From: Psococerastis gibbosa
Lineage: Eukaryota > Arthropoda > Insecta > Psocodea > Psocidae
DNA: 64,000 nucleotides
Reading direction: 5' to 3'
NCBI GenBank assembly: GCA_963971405.1
Contig: OZ020485.1
Location: 43,335,469-43,399,468 of the forward strand
Below the pieces are notes generated by a model, which was not told the DNA's origin, made no database searches, and saw only the letters and a list, made by a program, of their open reading frames with translations. This document shows positions 33,400 through 44,734 of the stretch, piece by piece; the first letter of the stretch is position 1; every line of letters starts with the position of its first letter. The position numbers and the translations under genes are program-made.

Positions 33400-34200
33400 T
33401 CTGAACTTATAATGACTAAACCTATATAGCATTCCTTAGGGCTTAGAAGACAAAGATATAATGGAGTCTCAGGTGGAGGGGGGCAAAGCTTGTTTCATTA
33501 TTAAGTGTTAAGTCAGGGATCTTAGCGCCATCCGCCATTACAGCCCTCTGCTATTGTACTTTATCTCAATTACTGACTTGACAATATCTAATAACATTTC
33601 CCATTTCTACTGTTTTGGGTCTTTTGAGACACATTTTCATCAAAACCTTGATAAAAACAAAGTTAAACATGGGTATATGAGAAAATTGTGAGCTTCTGGG
33701 AAAAAGTCATAAACTCGCTGGATGTAGCTTGCAGGGGCAATACAATTTGGTCTTGGGGTATTGTTTGACATTCAGAATAGCCATCCAGCCAATATTCTCA
33801 GGTAAATTGTTGGAAATCTTATGGCCTGTTTTGCCCCTTTCGCTTTATATGAGGCTCCACATCTGCTCTATATACAATATTACGTTTAGGATCTAAGTGG
33901 GGACTTGTGCAGCCTTATCCATAATTTCGGATTGAGATGCCTTACAGGGAAGAAGTGACATTTTTAATATTATATATAATAAATATTATATATTATTTAA
34001 TATATATGCTAATACTCCCACTTTCAGGTTAACTAAAATATTTAATCTTAATGCTACATATTTAGACATTACCGATAACAAACGTTAATTTATTAAAACA
34101 TTGGCTATATTAAATTTATAAATTATAAAGTCTTAGTTAAAATGTATAAGAAAAGTTATGTTAGGCGTATACACGCACAATAGATAAGTTAAGTTAAGTT
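33400..34200. other. No recognisable gene
   Basis: AT-rich, with a (TATA/AATAT) run near 33970-34010. Confidence 0.4.
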
Positions 34201-34222
34201 TATGTTAAGTTAAGACTTACAT

Positions 34223-34548
34223 TTTTTTTTATTGGCTTAAGGGTATACAGCGAAATCCAACCTGGCAAAAGACTGCTATCGGGAGCTCACTGGACAACGA
34301 GGTTGCCCAGGGACCGTCTAAAACAGCTTGCCCAACGTCCTACCACTTTTGTCCGATACTCTCCAGGAAGCGGACCACCTCCGTCAGCACCTCTTTGTCC
34401 AAGTCCTGGAGCACATCCATATACGTGAATGGCGGCAACTTCCCCTGGTCCTGCAACCTGCTAATAAGCTCTGTCCTCTCCCGGCTGTAGAGGGGGCACT
34501 CAAAAGTGATGTGGTCCGGAGTACCCTCTTGATCCCCAAACTCACAGA
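34223..34548 (-). mobile_element. 5'-truncated non-LTR element, 3' 326 bp
   Basis: Begins with a T run (poly(A) tail) and ends in coding sequence. Flanks agacttacat (34213-34222) and agatttacat (34549-34558) match at 9 of 10. The minus strand encodes CEFGDQEGTPDHITFEC (zinc-knuckle with CX16C and the histidine) and continues ...ELISRLQDQGKLPPFTYMDV..., ending VRFLESIGQKW and TAG at 34340-34342. The frame is open for its whole length. The plus-strand 102-codon frame is a shadow. Confidence 0.8.
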
Positions 34549-34607
34549 AGATTTACATATCATTGGACTTTGTCTGTTTCCAGCAAATAAATCCTTATTT
34601 ATTTATT

Positions 34608-34738
34608 TTAAAGGTATATCGTATACAAACAATTAAATGATTGTAACCGATTTATCTCTTCAGTCGCCTCTGTAGGTAAGTACCCGTGTCGAGTTACGAC
34701 ACGCCTCCTATCGCATTCTGTAGAGACTCGCACAAGTA
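34608..34738 (-). mobile_element. SINE-like family B, copy 5, truncated
   Basis: Contains tail, cgatttatctcttcagtcgcctctgtaggt-type body and ctgtagagactcgcacaagt, then stops; the head is missing. Confidence 0.6.
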
Positions 34739-34744
34739 AATTTT

Positions 34745-35860
34745 TACACAAATTTGCCCTATACCCACATCGAAAACCATTACAAACAGGGTTTTCCTCC
34801 TTTGAAACCCTCTAAATTTGAAATTAGTGAGCTGCAATTACACACTGGGTTTTAGCAAGATTGAAACCCTCATTTATGAGCAATACGAACAGTTGATGCC
34901 TCAACACTTGGATTTTAACCGAAGAACTTATAACTCTATTATAAAGCATGGCCAAAAGAATTCAAAGATGCAAAATAGAAAAAAAAAAGCGATAAGTTAG
35001 AAATTATGAATAAAAAGCTTTAAATATTAAAAACTAAGGTGCGACGGAGATGGAAAATCGTTGTAAGAAGTTCGCTCAACTTACATCATTCAAAAACTCG
35101 CAAGTCGCAATCCAAGTCAAACTTTTGGCCGGGTTCTATAACACCCTTACAGCCGTCAGCACTATCTTGAAGACTTTTTTCTTTTCCTAAAATTACTGTC
35201 CGCCCAGGAATCGTATAAGTAGGCAAAAGCATGGTGTGATTTAATTACAGTAGGATATGATGTCCTAAAGTTTCTCAGTTTTCTGTTGATATGTGCACTA
35301 TATACACATAGGCAATGTCTTTCGTCACTTTGATTCCTATATGGGAGGTATTGTAAGGTAGTAAAAGATAAAAAAAAAACATGTTAGCCAACTTTCTAGG
35401 TATTTTAATATTTTCAGTTACGCGCTTCTCTAACTGATGGAACTTTTTATTATTATAAAAAACGCTTTACAATTGATAAATTTCTATAAATAAAAATGTA
35501 TGCACTCAATGCTTTGCTTATACAGTACACCATATCCAAAATGGTGGATAAAAATATAGGCTACCTGTATAATATAGATTTGATGGTGTGTTATATGGTT
35601 GAATTTACATCTAAGAAGGAAAGCAGATGCCTACGTTTCCGGCAAAACGGGCATTCTTCTTACAAAAACCCAAACCACCTCGAGAGGGAACTGAAAATTG
35701 TATCACTTGAAACCAGTTTTAGAAGAACATTAAAAAATCATGATTCATAAAAAAAGATGTGTAGTCCTACTTGTTTTTTCACGAAATGAGCCATCCTTAT
35801 GAACCTGGCAGTCGGCAAAATAAATAAGTTATGGATTTGTATTTTTGTTTACTTTCGTAT
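34745..35860. other. No recognisable gene
   Basis: Two short plus-strand frames (34818-35000, 35496-35750) have lysine- and asparagine-rich translations without known similarity. Confidence 0.4.
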
Positions 35861-35867
35861 CTTTTAC

Positions 35868-36160
35868 GAGGGCTGCTACGTAGGAATCTTGACAAATAAA
35901 AAAAAAGGTTTTCTGTAAAAATTGGGTTCTTGTATTAAACATAACTCCCATCGCTGTCACTGTACGTTCAAAACCTGTGAACCCGGGTTTTATAATATAG
36001 TATTTCGGCCAATTTATTTGAGGCACCTCCAAAACATGCGTTTTGAACACCTCTAACGCATCTTCAGGGGTCAAAAGTGGCTGACGACGCAATTTTAATA
36101 TTCCCTGTGGCACCAAAATTGAAGTCGATAGGGGTAACGTCGGGGCAAGATAATATGCAC
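35868..36160 (-). pseudogene. mariner-like transposase, C-terminal relic with one terminal repeat
   Basis: Minus-strand frames read PDVTPIDFNFGATGNIK, where mariner transposases have PDLAPSDFxLFxxLK carrying the last catalytic aspartate, then after a frame shift LTPEDALEVFKTHVLEVPQ. INWPKYY follows, and a GFERTVTAMGVMF segment takes the place of the usual WFxRMxxCIxxxGxYF end. The frame runs into acgagggctgctacgtagg at 35868, similar to known mariner inverted-repeat ends. The N-terminal two thirds and the other end are missing. The family call rests on motif order only. Confidence 0.5.
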
Positions 36161-36178
36161 GGATTTTTTTTTGATCGA

Positions 36179-36393
36179 TAAATAAATAAATATTGACTTT
36201 TTCTTTTCTATTGCTAACCTAACCTTGCGGAGTTAGGGCTATAAGCTCTCTCTTATACTCAACTAGGCAAGCCCGGGACCGCCTGCTTTACATGCCCTCC
36301 AAAGCATTGCCAGAAAATGTAGCAATTGAGGGACTCGAACCAACCACCATTGGGGTGAAAGTCGGAGACTGTACCACTACTCTACATGTCCTG
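36179..36393 (-). mobile_element. tRNA-derived SINE, family A, copy 5
   Basis: Full-length, B box as ggactcgaacc. Lies directly beside the mariner relic. Confidence 0.85.
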
Positions 36394-36429
36394 GTGTAGG
36401 TACCTCTAATTATTGTTATATGATAACAT

Positions 36430-36990
36430 ACAATATTGAAAAATTGAAATACCTTACATGTAACTTTTTACACCAAACGTCCATGATCAACGCATATGCC
36501 TAATTCAAGAAATAATGCAGCACGAAAACAAGTGTACAGTAATTGGAAATTGGATATACTATATTAAAACTTAGTATACATTGTATTACATAGTAGAATA
36601 TTGGGCAAATGTGAAATACTGTGCATGTAAAGAAATAATGCAACACGGCCAGTAATTAGAAATAGGATATATATACGCATTAGTTATATTGTAGTATTAT
36701 TGGCCAAAGGAGAAACATTCAATATAAAATAGTAGAGACTCAAGGAAGTTACTGTATTTTACGCATAAATTATGTTGGAGAACAATTTTATATTGAAATA
36801 CTGTACATGTAACTTTTTACACCCAACGCAAAATGCAAGAAATAGTGCAAAACGGCCTGTAATTAGAAATAGGATATATATACGCATTAGTTATATTGTA
36901 GTATTATTGGCCAAGGGAGAAACATTCAATATAAAATAGTAGAGATTCAAGGAAGTTACTGTATATTATATAGATTATGATGGAGAACAG
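36430..36990 (+). repeat. Tandem duplication, period about 207 bp
   Basis: The block gtaattagaaataggatata...ttggccaa(a/g)ggagaaacattc is present at 36652 and 36859 (207 bp apart) and, more diverged and with different spacing, at 36539. 37000-37460 shows nothing further. Confidence 0.75.
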
Positions 36991-37466
36991 TTTTATCGAT
37001 GAAAAACAGTCCTCTGAGACTTGTAGCCAAGTTTGTAAGTTGTCTTGTAACTTGAAGCGGAGTATCTTTCTTTCCCCCAACTTAATAATTCCTCTTACCG
37101 AGTTTTTCACTTCAAGTTGAAAGTTTTTAGTACCTACCTACAGAGTCAATGTCATTGTCTTTACCTGAATTTTACGTCTTATTCTCAAGTCAATCTGCTA
37201 TTTCTACGGGTTTAACGACAACAGCTCCCAATGTCGTTGGATTTTAAAACTGTTGTTAAAGTAGTATTTATATATATGGTAAACCAAAGTTTATTAATCT
37301 CAGAAAGTTGTTGGAGCCTTGGTTCTCAGGTAAAAGGGTGTGCTATCCTATAAACCAAATAATGAACTTAATTATATGAAATATGCAATGTAATAAACGA
37401 CAGTTGTATAATTACCCAAATTACATCTTGGAGGTGCTCTCTCTCTTCTTTTCAATATTTTGCTTC

Positions 37467-37605
37467 GGCGGGGTTTCCATTGACCTCGCATTGCAGAATG
37501 TACATGACGTCGACGTGGTAGCAGACATTAAAGACTTATTAATGATGTCTTCTACCACGTCAACGTATGTGCATTCTGCAATGCGAGGTCAATGGAGACC
37601 CCGCC
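37467..37605. mobile_element. Miniature palindromic Harbinger-like MITE
   Basis: 139-bp palindrome with arms of about 65 bp built from the modules of the large fold-back family (ggcggggtttcca, gacctcgcattgcagaatg, cgacgtggtagcagac) but in another order. Perfect TTC duplication (37464-37466, 37606-37608). Confidence 0.85.
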
Positions 37606-37663
37606 TTCGGAATTGCATGGGAATTGCCCTCTAAGTCACTGTTACAAGTATTTCATCACTTTA

Positions 37664-38047
37664 GGCGTCCATTCCATTGACCGGCTAGGGCTATTCCCAA
37701 AAACAGTGACGTGGTAGCAGACATTCAAGACTTAGGTTGCGTTTCCACCGATCTCGCATTGCAGAATGCAAATGACATTGACGGAAATTAGAATTTTTCT
37801 TTTTATAGAAATCTATTAAAATGTTGGTACTTAACATATCCCATGACGCCATTTTTTAATTTTAGTTTGTTTGTTTGTGATTTTACTGTATGATCATTGA
37901 TCAATTTTAACTATGGCATAGAGGAAAATAAACATTTCCGTCAATTCTGCAATGCGAGGTCGGTGGAAACCCCGCCTTAGTCTTGAATGTCTGCTACCAC
38001 GTCACCGTTTTTGGAAATAGCCCTAGCCGGTCAATGGAATGGGCACC
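37664..38047. mobile_element. Harbinger-like fold-back MITE, complete copy 4
   Basis: Long inverted arms of about 130 bp around the conserved AT-rich core (attgatcaatgatcat palindrome). 58 bp from the miniature member. Ends GGCGTCC / GGGCACC; flanks tta and tat. Confidence 0.85.
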
Positions 38048-38079
38048 TATGAAGAAAAAAAATCTCCTTCATCCGGGGC

Positions 38080-38470
38080 CTACTGATTCTATCTAAGGCC
38101 TGAACTTAGGGTAAGGTTACGGTATTGTAAAATTTATGCGAAGGACAATTGCTTCGACTCGAAAACGTCATAAGCTGCATCATAGAGGGAACAATAGAAG
38201 GCGTTGACAGACCTGGGCGCCCAAGAAACAAGTATCTGCAGCGAGTCATGGAGGATGATGTAGGGGCCAAGTCATATGTGGAGCTGAAGAGGGCGTGCCA
38301 GAATCGAGGGGAGTGGCGGCTTCGAAGTCACATGTTGCTGCCAACCAGCCATCCGGCTGTAACTTGAAGAAGATGCTTTTAATAGTTGGTCAAATAATGG
38401 GTGGGGGGTGCAAAGGAGGGCAACTGTCAGCACAACAGTTTTATCCAGTACTCGATTTTGCATTGGTCAA
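38080..38470 (+). repeat. Repeat M, copy 1, carrying a LINE tail
   Basis: Flanks 38084-38127 (ctgattctatcta...gtaaggtta) and 38376-38440 (gcttttaatagttggtcaaataatgg) match repeat M copy 2 at 38645 and 39548. The LINE-derived coding piece lies between. Confidence 0.55.
38128..38375 (+). pseudogene. Non-LTR C-terminal tail (same family as 23399)
   Basis: Open for 72 codons from 38149: CIIEGTIEGVDRPGRPRNKY, then LQRVMEDD and SYVELKRACQNRGEWR and a stop. Aligns with the 23399 copy segment by segment (IIEG..EG, GRPR.KYL, YVELKRA...EWR). Upstream coding (RRTIASTRK) is in another frame. Confidence 0.65.
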
Positions 38471-38631
38471 GCCATGCGAAGCAGCAACCTCCCCCACCCC
38501 CCCCCCTATGTGCTTTTTTGTACTTCTTAGCCTAATTCCTTCTTCTATTTGTATTAATATGCATGAGGTGAAACAGATAACAGTCTGAAAAATGCCTTAT
38601 AATTATTATTATTATTATTTTTTTTTTTTAA

Positions 38632-39600
38632 ATATCCTTGACTGATTCTATCTACGACCCTGCATATAGCAAGTTAAGGTAAGATTAACCGCCTGTCTTT
38701 TCCTGCTGTAACCATACCATTGGTCATGGCTTCATGGACATGGCAAAATCAAACCACATGAGAATTTTTCTCTGAATAATCCAAATTATGGCTACATTCA
38801 GAAGCCCGTATTCTCTAACATGATGCTTTACAGGGGCTATGTAATCCTGTCCCACTGCAGCAATGGAGATAGTACTGGACTTCCCACCCCTCCATGTTGC
38901 AGTGGGAACTTCAGCAGAAATGGCATTACTAGGAGTGGAAGGGCAATTAAGAGAGACTCAGCCTCTCTGACTGCGTCTGACCACTGCCTGGATATGCCAA
39001 GCGATAGAATCCATCCAAAATACTGTTTTAGGAGGGAATTCGAAACTATATTAGGGACAATGAAAGAATGCTGCGAATCAGCAGGAATTTTCAATAGTCA
39101 CACAATCAAGTGGTTTACTGATGGCTCTAGGCTAGAAAGTACCAAACCAAGAACAGGCCTTGGCGTCTTTGGTCCTGGGGTTAAATATCTGGAGTCTCTC
39201 AACTATAGTCTTGCAGATTCTGCAATGAAGGTGCGGAGGACCTGCGATGCGATGCGATGCAATCGCACGAAGAAGAGCAGCATGCTCGGAAAGCTTGCAG
39301 TTACATGTAAAAGACCTACCACTTCTGAATCCCCTCAAGATCCTGGCTCTCGTGAGGGAGATAGGCCTCGAGAAAGTGATGTAGAAGTGATGTAGATACT
39401 TTGTTGTAGGGGGCACAATAGGCCAATAGGCTTAAGTGCACACAGGTAACACCTGTACCCCAATTTATAAAAAAAAAAAAAAAAAAAGGTAAGATTATGG
39501 TATTTGAAATTGATGCTAAGCTGGCGACAGCTGCAACTAAAGAACCGCTTTTACTAGTTGGTAAAATAATGGGCGGGGGAGCAAAGGGGGGCAAGTGAAG
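38632..39600 (+). repeat. Repeat M, copy 2, split by an RNase H element
   Basis: Removing the insertion at 38688-39485 joins ctgattctatctacgaccc...aaggtaagatta to tggtatttgaaattg...cttttactagttggtaaaataatgg, colinear with copy 1. Confidence 0.6.
38688..39485 (+). mobile_element. 5'-truncated non-LTR element, poly(A), perfect 12-bp target duplication
   Basis: Flanked by AAGGTAAGATTA exactly on both sides (38676-38687 and 39486-39497) and ending in a run of about 19 A. Encodes decayed RNase H: MEIVLDFPPLHVAVGTSAEM in one frame, then after a shift CLDMPSDRIHPKYCFRREFE and IKWFTDGSRLE (catalytic aspartate) with a broken remainder. The same domain order as the 25.8-kb element (MPSDQMLPEYDFRRPFE), so both belong to one group. 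The 191-codon frame at 38820 is partly off-frame translation. Confidence 0.8.
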
Positions 39601-39720
39601 CGGAAGGAGAAGGGAGATAACACAGATGAATGAGCTAGTCAGGACTGGTCTCTTTCTTTCTAGCTATAAACCAACAGCACAGAAACCCCGGACATTGAAC
39701 CAATTTTCAATATCGTTTCA

Positions 39721-40041
39721 CTTACTCCTAGGCGCTAAGACCAGTGAAGGGTCTTGGCATGCTCTGCCACGACGCACCAGCCTGCGCGGTCCTTCGCTCT
39801 CCTTCGCCAGTCATCGACGTCAAGGGTCGCCGACGTCGTCTTATCATCGCAACTGTAGTCGTTCCACTCGTCTTCTTTTTCGGGGCACCTTGTGTATCAA
39901 GGCTGTTCTTGTAGCCCTATTGTCTGGCATTCGTTCCATGTGCCCTAGCCACCTGATGCGGGCTGTCTTGATTTCGGCTACTATCTTAGGTTCTTGGTAT
40001 ATCGCATAGAGCTCATTGTTGCTCCGGATACGCCACTGTCG
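39721..40041 (-). mobile_element. 5'-truncated non-LTR element with perfect 11-bp target duplication
   Basis: ATATCGTTTCA flanks it (39710-39720 and 40042-40052). Minus strand: RQWRIRSNNELYAIYQEPKI, VAEIKTARIRWLGHMERMPD, then a shift and DDWRRRAKDRAGW...EHAKTLH. The RWLGHMERM motif and final Trp/Arg block place it with family H/J type LINEs. No poly(A) is visible at the 3' side, only gtaag. Confidence 0.75.
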
Positions 40042-40143
40042 ATATCGTTTCAAGTCTGTCCTATTTTATTTTAGATAGCCGATAACAGTACATAATTGTA
40101 ATTTCATGATTGCTTATACAAATTTATGTTTTACTTCAGCATT

Positions 40144-40502
40144 AAATAAATAAATAAATATTGACTTTTTTGTTCTATTACTAAGCCAACCTAGCGGAGT
40201 TAGGGCTATAATTTTACCTTGGTTTCCATACAGTTATGAATTATTTGTATAAAAGCATAAACCTCTCACGGACTAGTCCTGCAGTAAGTCACTCCAATTA
40301 TTGTAAACACACTTGTAAAAATATACAGCTTTTGATTGATTGATTGATAAAGCCCTCATTTTACACTAAACTAGGATGGCCCGGGACCGCCTACTTTACA
40401 TACCCTCCGAAGCATGGCCAGAAAATGTAGCAAGTGTGAGACTCGAACCAACAATCTTTCGGGTGATAGTTGGAATCTGTACCACAACTCTACTTGCCCT
40501 GA
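40144..40502 (-). mobile_element. tRNA-derived SINE, family A, copy 6, with internal insertion
   Basis: SINE A body is interrupted between ggctataa and aagccctc by 40212-40346. The flanks share ataa (40208-40211, 40347-40350). Confidence 0.8.
40212..40346 (+). mobile_element. LINE 3' end with (ATTG)n tail, inserted in SINE A
   Basis: 135 bp of non-coding sequence ending ttgattgattgattg. Size, simple tail and short target duplication fit a very short 5'-truncated LINE or SINE insertion; source unknown. Confidence 0.5.
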
Positions 40503-40687
40503 CGCATTCTGACAGGTGAAAATATTAAAATCCTAAAAAGAAAGAAGACTTTTGAGCTAGCCTAAATGCTCAAAAAACAAGTAATTTCCCAAAGCCAGGA
40601 ATACCCATTTTGAATCTATCAGGAGCCAGGTGACTAGACAATACACATCATAACTATGGCGAAACCTAATATTGAGGTTTTGACTTC

Positions 40688-41141
40688 ATAAGATAAGATA
40701 ATATTTATTTCACAAGTTATTCGACGAATACATAGAATAATGGTTGTAATAAGAAAATACCTCTTCATCTTTTAGTGGAAGCCATGGACAAAATGTTGCA
40801 TGACCGACGCATAAATTATTTACCATGGACCTATGTGTGAACATCGGATTCTCCGGGGAGATATCTCGTACGTTGCGCCGGGGGGGGGGGGGTTGGATAC
40901 TGGGAGTTGCAGCGACAACCTCCTCTGGGAGATAATTGTCTCCGCGCGGTAACCGCACCATCACATGCTCACTCGGTACATCACTGCCCCAAATTTTCCT
41001 CTCCGTTGCATTGGGGCCCACAAGGGAATGTACAACATCCCTTCCCCCCAAGAAGCACTGACCAATTAAAATGCCAGATGTACTAGAAATGAAGCTATTG
41101 TATCTATAATTATGTACAGTCACGAAATTCGCCAGCATCAT
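40688..41141 (-). CDS. Unassigned 143-codon frame with LINE-like 3' end
   Basis: Minus-strand frame 41141-40710. The middle (GQCFLGGRDVVHSLVGPNAT, ERKIWGSDVPSEHVMVRLPR) is GC-richer and protein-like, interrupted by a polyproline run from a G tract. I recognise no family. Just after the stop is aaataaatattatcttatcttat, i.e. a possible AATAAA signal and (TTATC)n tail like LINE 3' ends. Could be the last part of an unknown retroelement or chance. Confidence 0.3.
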
Positions 41142-41147
41142 TGAGAA

Positions 41148-41305
41148 GGTGCGGTGGTAGCGTACTTGTACTTGTGTGAGCCTCTACACGCCATGTGATC
41201 GAAGGAGTGTCGTAACTGAACACGGCTACTTACCTACAGAGGTGACTGAAGAGGTCAATCGGATGTATGCATCAAATTGTTTGCATGCGATTAACCTTAA
41301 AAATA
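41148..41305 (+). mobile_element. SINE-like family B, copy 6
   Basis: Near complete: ggtggtagcgtacttg...gaggtcaatcggatg...gcgattaacctt followed by an (AAAT)n-like tail. Confidence 0.65.
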
Positions 41306-41309
41306 AAAT

Positions 41310-42420
41310 AAAAATAATAAAATAGGCTACCACTGCGGCCCTGACGGTGTAATGCGTGCTATCTGCATGCATTGCAGTGGGCAAGACACCGGACTTTTAC
41401 TACTTGTAGTGCACAGGTAAATAAAAAATAAAATAAAATAAATAGTAAAAGAATTATAAAAATAAAATAAAAAGGCTCATTCTTTTACTTAAGATGGTAT
41501 ACCTAATTCCTTGGGGTAAAAGTAGCTGGAGTACAGCTTTTAAAGTTTTAAATGAATACTGTAGCTAGACCCAACAAAGAGTATTAACACAAAAGCACAC
41601 TATATCGTATTATAAGACAATAAATAAGCACATCTATTGTTGAGACTATGCGCGTACGATAAGAGAGCTAGGAATAATCGCCACAGTCCATTGTTCTTTT
41701 TGAGAAATCCAGGTACAGGAGGTTGAGATAAGAGATGAGATTTATGGCCCTCCTAATTAAATGCTAAGTGCTCAGCGCTTTTATACCCCACCATATGGTA
41801 GACTTGCTACCTCATACTTCACGCTAAAAACCTTTTCTTATGCTAAAAGTCTCCGGGAAATGGGCTTCACGAATTATGGCTGGCTTTCAAAGTGCTGAAA
41901 ACTGTGTGGCAAGTATTGTTACCTTAATTTTTAATTATACGCTTCGCCCATTTCTTAATATTACCTTTTGTTCCTACTTTTTGTTCAGGTGACTTACAGT
42001 AGCACGTTAGAAGTGGAAAATAGTACCTATTAAGGCTGTAATTGATTGTACCGTATTATTGCGTGACTCTGAAATTTAACCTACTTCTTGTTTTCAAGTT
42101 GTTAATGAAGTGGTGGCTTATACGAGCTACTCCCACGAGCAATCGGCCAATGCTAAAAAAAGTACTTTAATCAACTTCCAATGGATATAAAAAACTCACC
42201 AAACTATAATTTATTCAGAAAAACAATAGAATCCACAAATTGCTTATTGAAAGTATCGCAAACAAAATATGTAAAATACTAAAATAAATAACATTCCATC
42301 ACGTACATACACCATGCCTACTCCATTCAATACATTACCATGTCATACAATATACGTTTACATTCATACATATTTACTTCCAATAAAGTTACGTAGATTT
42401 AGATCAGTTAATCTAGTCTA
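41310..42420. other. No recognisable gene
   Basis: AT-rich; no repeat family or credible frame recognised. Confidence 0.45.
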
Positions 42421-42426
42421 CATGCA

Positions 42427-42500
42427 AGATAAGATAATATAGTTCTTTATTGCACCGATTTTCAATACAATAGCGTTAAAAATTTTAACTTAATAAAACA
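42427..42500 (-). mobile_element. Possible LINE 3' end with (TTATC)n tail
   Basis: Minus strand ends ...gcaataaagaactatattatcttatctt, the same tail as at 40700. No coding part recognised. Confidence 0.3.
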
Positions 42501-42679
42501 GAATAACAAATAAATAAATACATGTTAACATATTTCAAGTATCAACATAGAAATATACAAGAGCCATTTTTAAAACATTTTAGTTATTATACTCCATTAT
42601 ACTATGTCTGTTCAAAAAACTCTTGGATGTTGTAAAATGTCCCCTCAAAACGGCCCTAGCCCATAGGGCAAAACTGTTC

Positions 42680-42735
42680 TTTTAGGGAGATTCATCTACC
42701 TACCTATTGAGACGGCCACCAATGTTCAACTTTCA
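42680..42735 (+). repeat. Family G fragment
   Basis: Matches 5010-5065. 42740-43760 otherwise has no recognised feature; the frames at 42865-43288 overlap on both strands and are low-complexity. Confidence 0.4.
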
Positions 42736-43761
42736 GAAAAAATCTTCATAACTTTTCTTTTCATGTCCTCCTGAGCCTAAAAAGGTACCAAGTAGGTTGT
42801 CCAAGTGACCGAGGTTGATTGAAGATTACGGTAAAGGACCTAACTGCCGGTATGTATTTGGAGCTTGTTGGGCTTCAAAAGGTATAATACTATATTAAAA
42901 TATACTAGGTTCATAGCTATAGTCGTCAAAAATAATAAATTTAATGACAATTACCTTTCTAACGGTTCTTCTCAATGGTCACAAGGACAAAAGAATAAAA
43001 GATCGTTGTGCAATCTGCAATTATATACAATGTACGATAGTTCAAAGGAATCCCGCTATCAAATACAATACAATACGATACAATGATAAGCATTGTATTG
43101 GTCGTTCGTTCGTTTATTGCATTGTAGCATTGCATTGGTCTGTTATTATTTATTTCCCTGTACCTAGTGTGAGTCGAACCCATTCTAGAAGCAGGAGATA
43201 TGGAACGACCAAGACCACAGGGAGGGGGGGGGGAGCTTATCCAAAGTGCAAATAAAGAAGCGAGGAGTATCGAGTGTGATAACGACAATGCTTTGTTGAC
43301 ACAACCCCAACTAAAATGAAGATGAAAATTTGCTTGGGGTAAATCGGAAAATTTATCTCTTGGTTAACCGAACCAATTTACTCACTAAAATAGCTTTTTT
43401 TTATGCTTAGCATTTTACTTTTAAAATATCTGTCACAGAAATCAAGAGCATTCTAAGATTGGCTTGTGAACACATTGTTATGACCCCTCAAGAGAACTGA
43501 GCGTATCATAAGAAAATTATAATATAAATAGCCTAGTATTGTGCAGCTTAATTCAGTCTACCTATTTAAGGCTATTTTCAAAAATTTTGGCTTCTTTTAA
43601 TAAATTTAATACGAGTAGTGACTGAACCAGCCCCCATCTGAATTCCTGATTACGAATATCATAACTCAACATAACACAGCTTTATAATTATGGTAGTTCT
43701 TTTTTTGTAAATGTCTGCCGCCAGTGGAACTCCTTAGATAAGGAAATTAGATCCCAGCCAA

Positions 43762-44040
43762 AGATTCTTCTTCTTCTGCTTCCGGCTCTACAGCCCTTGG
43801 TGGGCTTTGGCCTGCTCGACAACACTCCTCCATTCTTCTCGGTTTTGCACATCGCTCCACCATCTGGAGACTCCCAACTCGCGAAGATCGTTCTCTAACT
43901 CGTCCTTCCAGCGGTTTCTTGGCCGTCCTGGCAGTCGTCTTCCCGTCATGCTTGCTTTGTACATTTTTCGTGGCATGCGTTCTTCAGACATCCTTACAAC
44001 GTGTCCCAGCCACCTTAATCATTGTGCTTTAATGAACCTT
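43762..44040 (-). pseudogene. Non-LTR element, 3' end, family H (best copy)
   Basis: Minus-strand frame 43991-43788 is open: MSEERMPRKMYKASMTGRRL, then PGRPRNRWKDELENDLRELG, VSRWWSDVQNREEWRSVVEQ and AKAHQGL before the stop, followed by (AAG)n. The GRPRNRWKDEL linker and the WW...EEWR block define the family. Upstream of the nominal ATG, a WLGHVVRM-type motif is recognisable but broken. Other copies: 7655, 9361, 11318, 24950, 47088, 62651. Confidence 0.8.
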
Positions 44041-44044
44041 ACCA

Positions 44045-44500
44045 GCCAAAGATTCGTGGGTTCAAAAGCCAGTTACTGAAAAAATTGAACAGAACAACAT
44101 TAGAATACGATTATTATCCATAGGTATTTAGGCTACTCTTTGTCTTTTTAAAACTATGGTTAGAATAAGTTCTTTTCATGCATTTTATAATAAGATTGTT
44201 TAAGTTGAGCGTATGCATTATGGAAATTGTATTGTTTTTGGACGTGGGTTAGGCAGAAAAAGACTTTCTAGTCTTAAGTATCGTAATATAGGACCCCGTA
44301 AATATAAGACGTTTATTATTATTACGGCCCCGTTCATTATGCCTATGAGTTCTGACTTCTTCAGTTCAACAATGGAATTCACAACAAAAATATTTCCAGG
44401 CGGACAAATCAACAGGACAGAAAGAGTTCAGGATTTGAGTTATCGAGACTGCGTTGCTCAATAAATAGCTGAACAGACTAATAAATAATATAAAGCAAGT
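44045..44500. other. No recognisable gene
   Basis: Opposed short frames at 44213-44464; no similarity recognised. Confidence 0.4.
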
Positions 44501-44501
44501 A

Positions 44502-44730
44502 AGGAGGCTGTTTACAAACATGGCCAACTCCAAGTTGTAGAATTTTTCAAGAGAATGGATTTTCTGTTGAAAATTGCATTAAGTTTATAGCTAACCCTAG
44601 ACTTCTCAGCGCTTCTGTGCGCAATCTGGCAGCATTTGTCACTTTATTTTACAACGTGCAGGTGGACATTAAAATTTTCTGCAAGGTCGGATCAAAACCC
44701 CATTTTGTAAAAAAATGGAGTTGGCCACGT
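44502..44730. mobile_element. Inverted-repeat element, right end altered (pair of 52234)
   Basis: Nearly identical to 52234-52483 over about 225 bp, from ggaggctgtttacaaacatgg to tggagttggccacgt, after which the right terminus is missing. Confidence 0.75.
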
Positions 44731-44734
44731 ATAG

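Noticed and set aside
34328-34636. 102-codon plus-strand frame
   Set aside because: It is opposite an open LINE zinc-knuckle frame on the minus strand.
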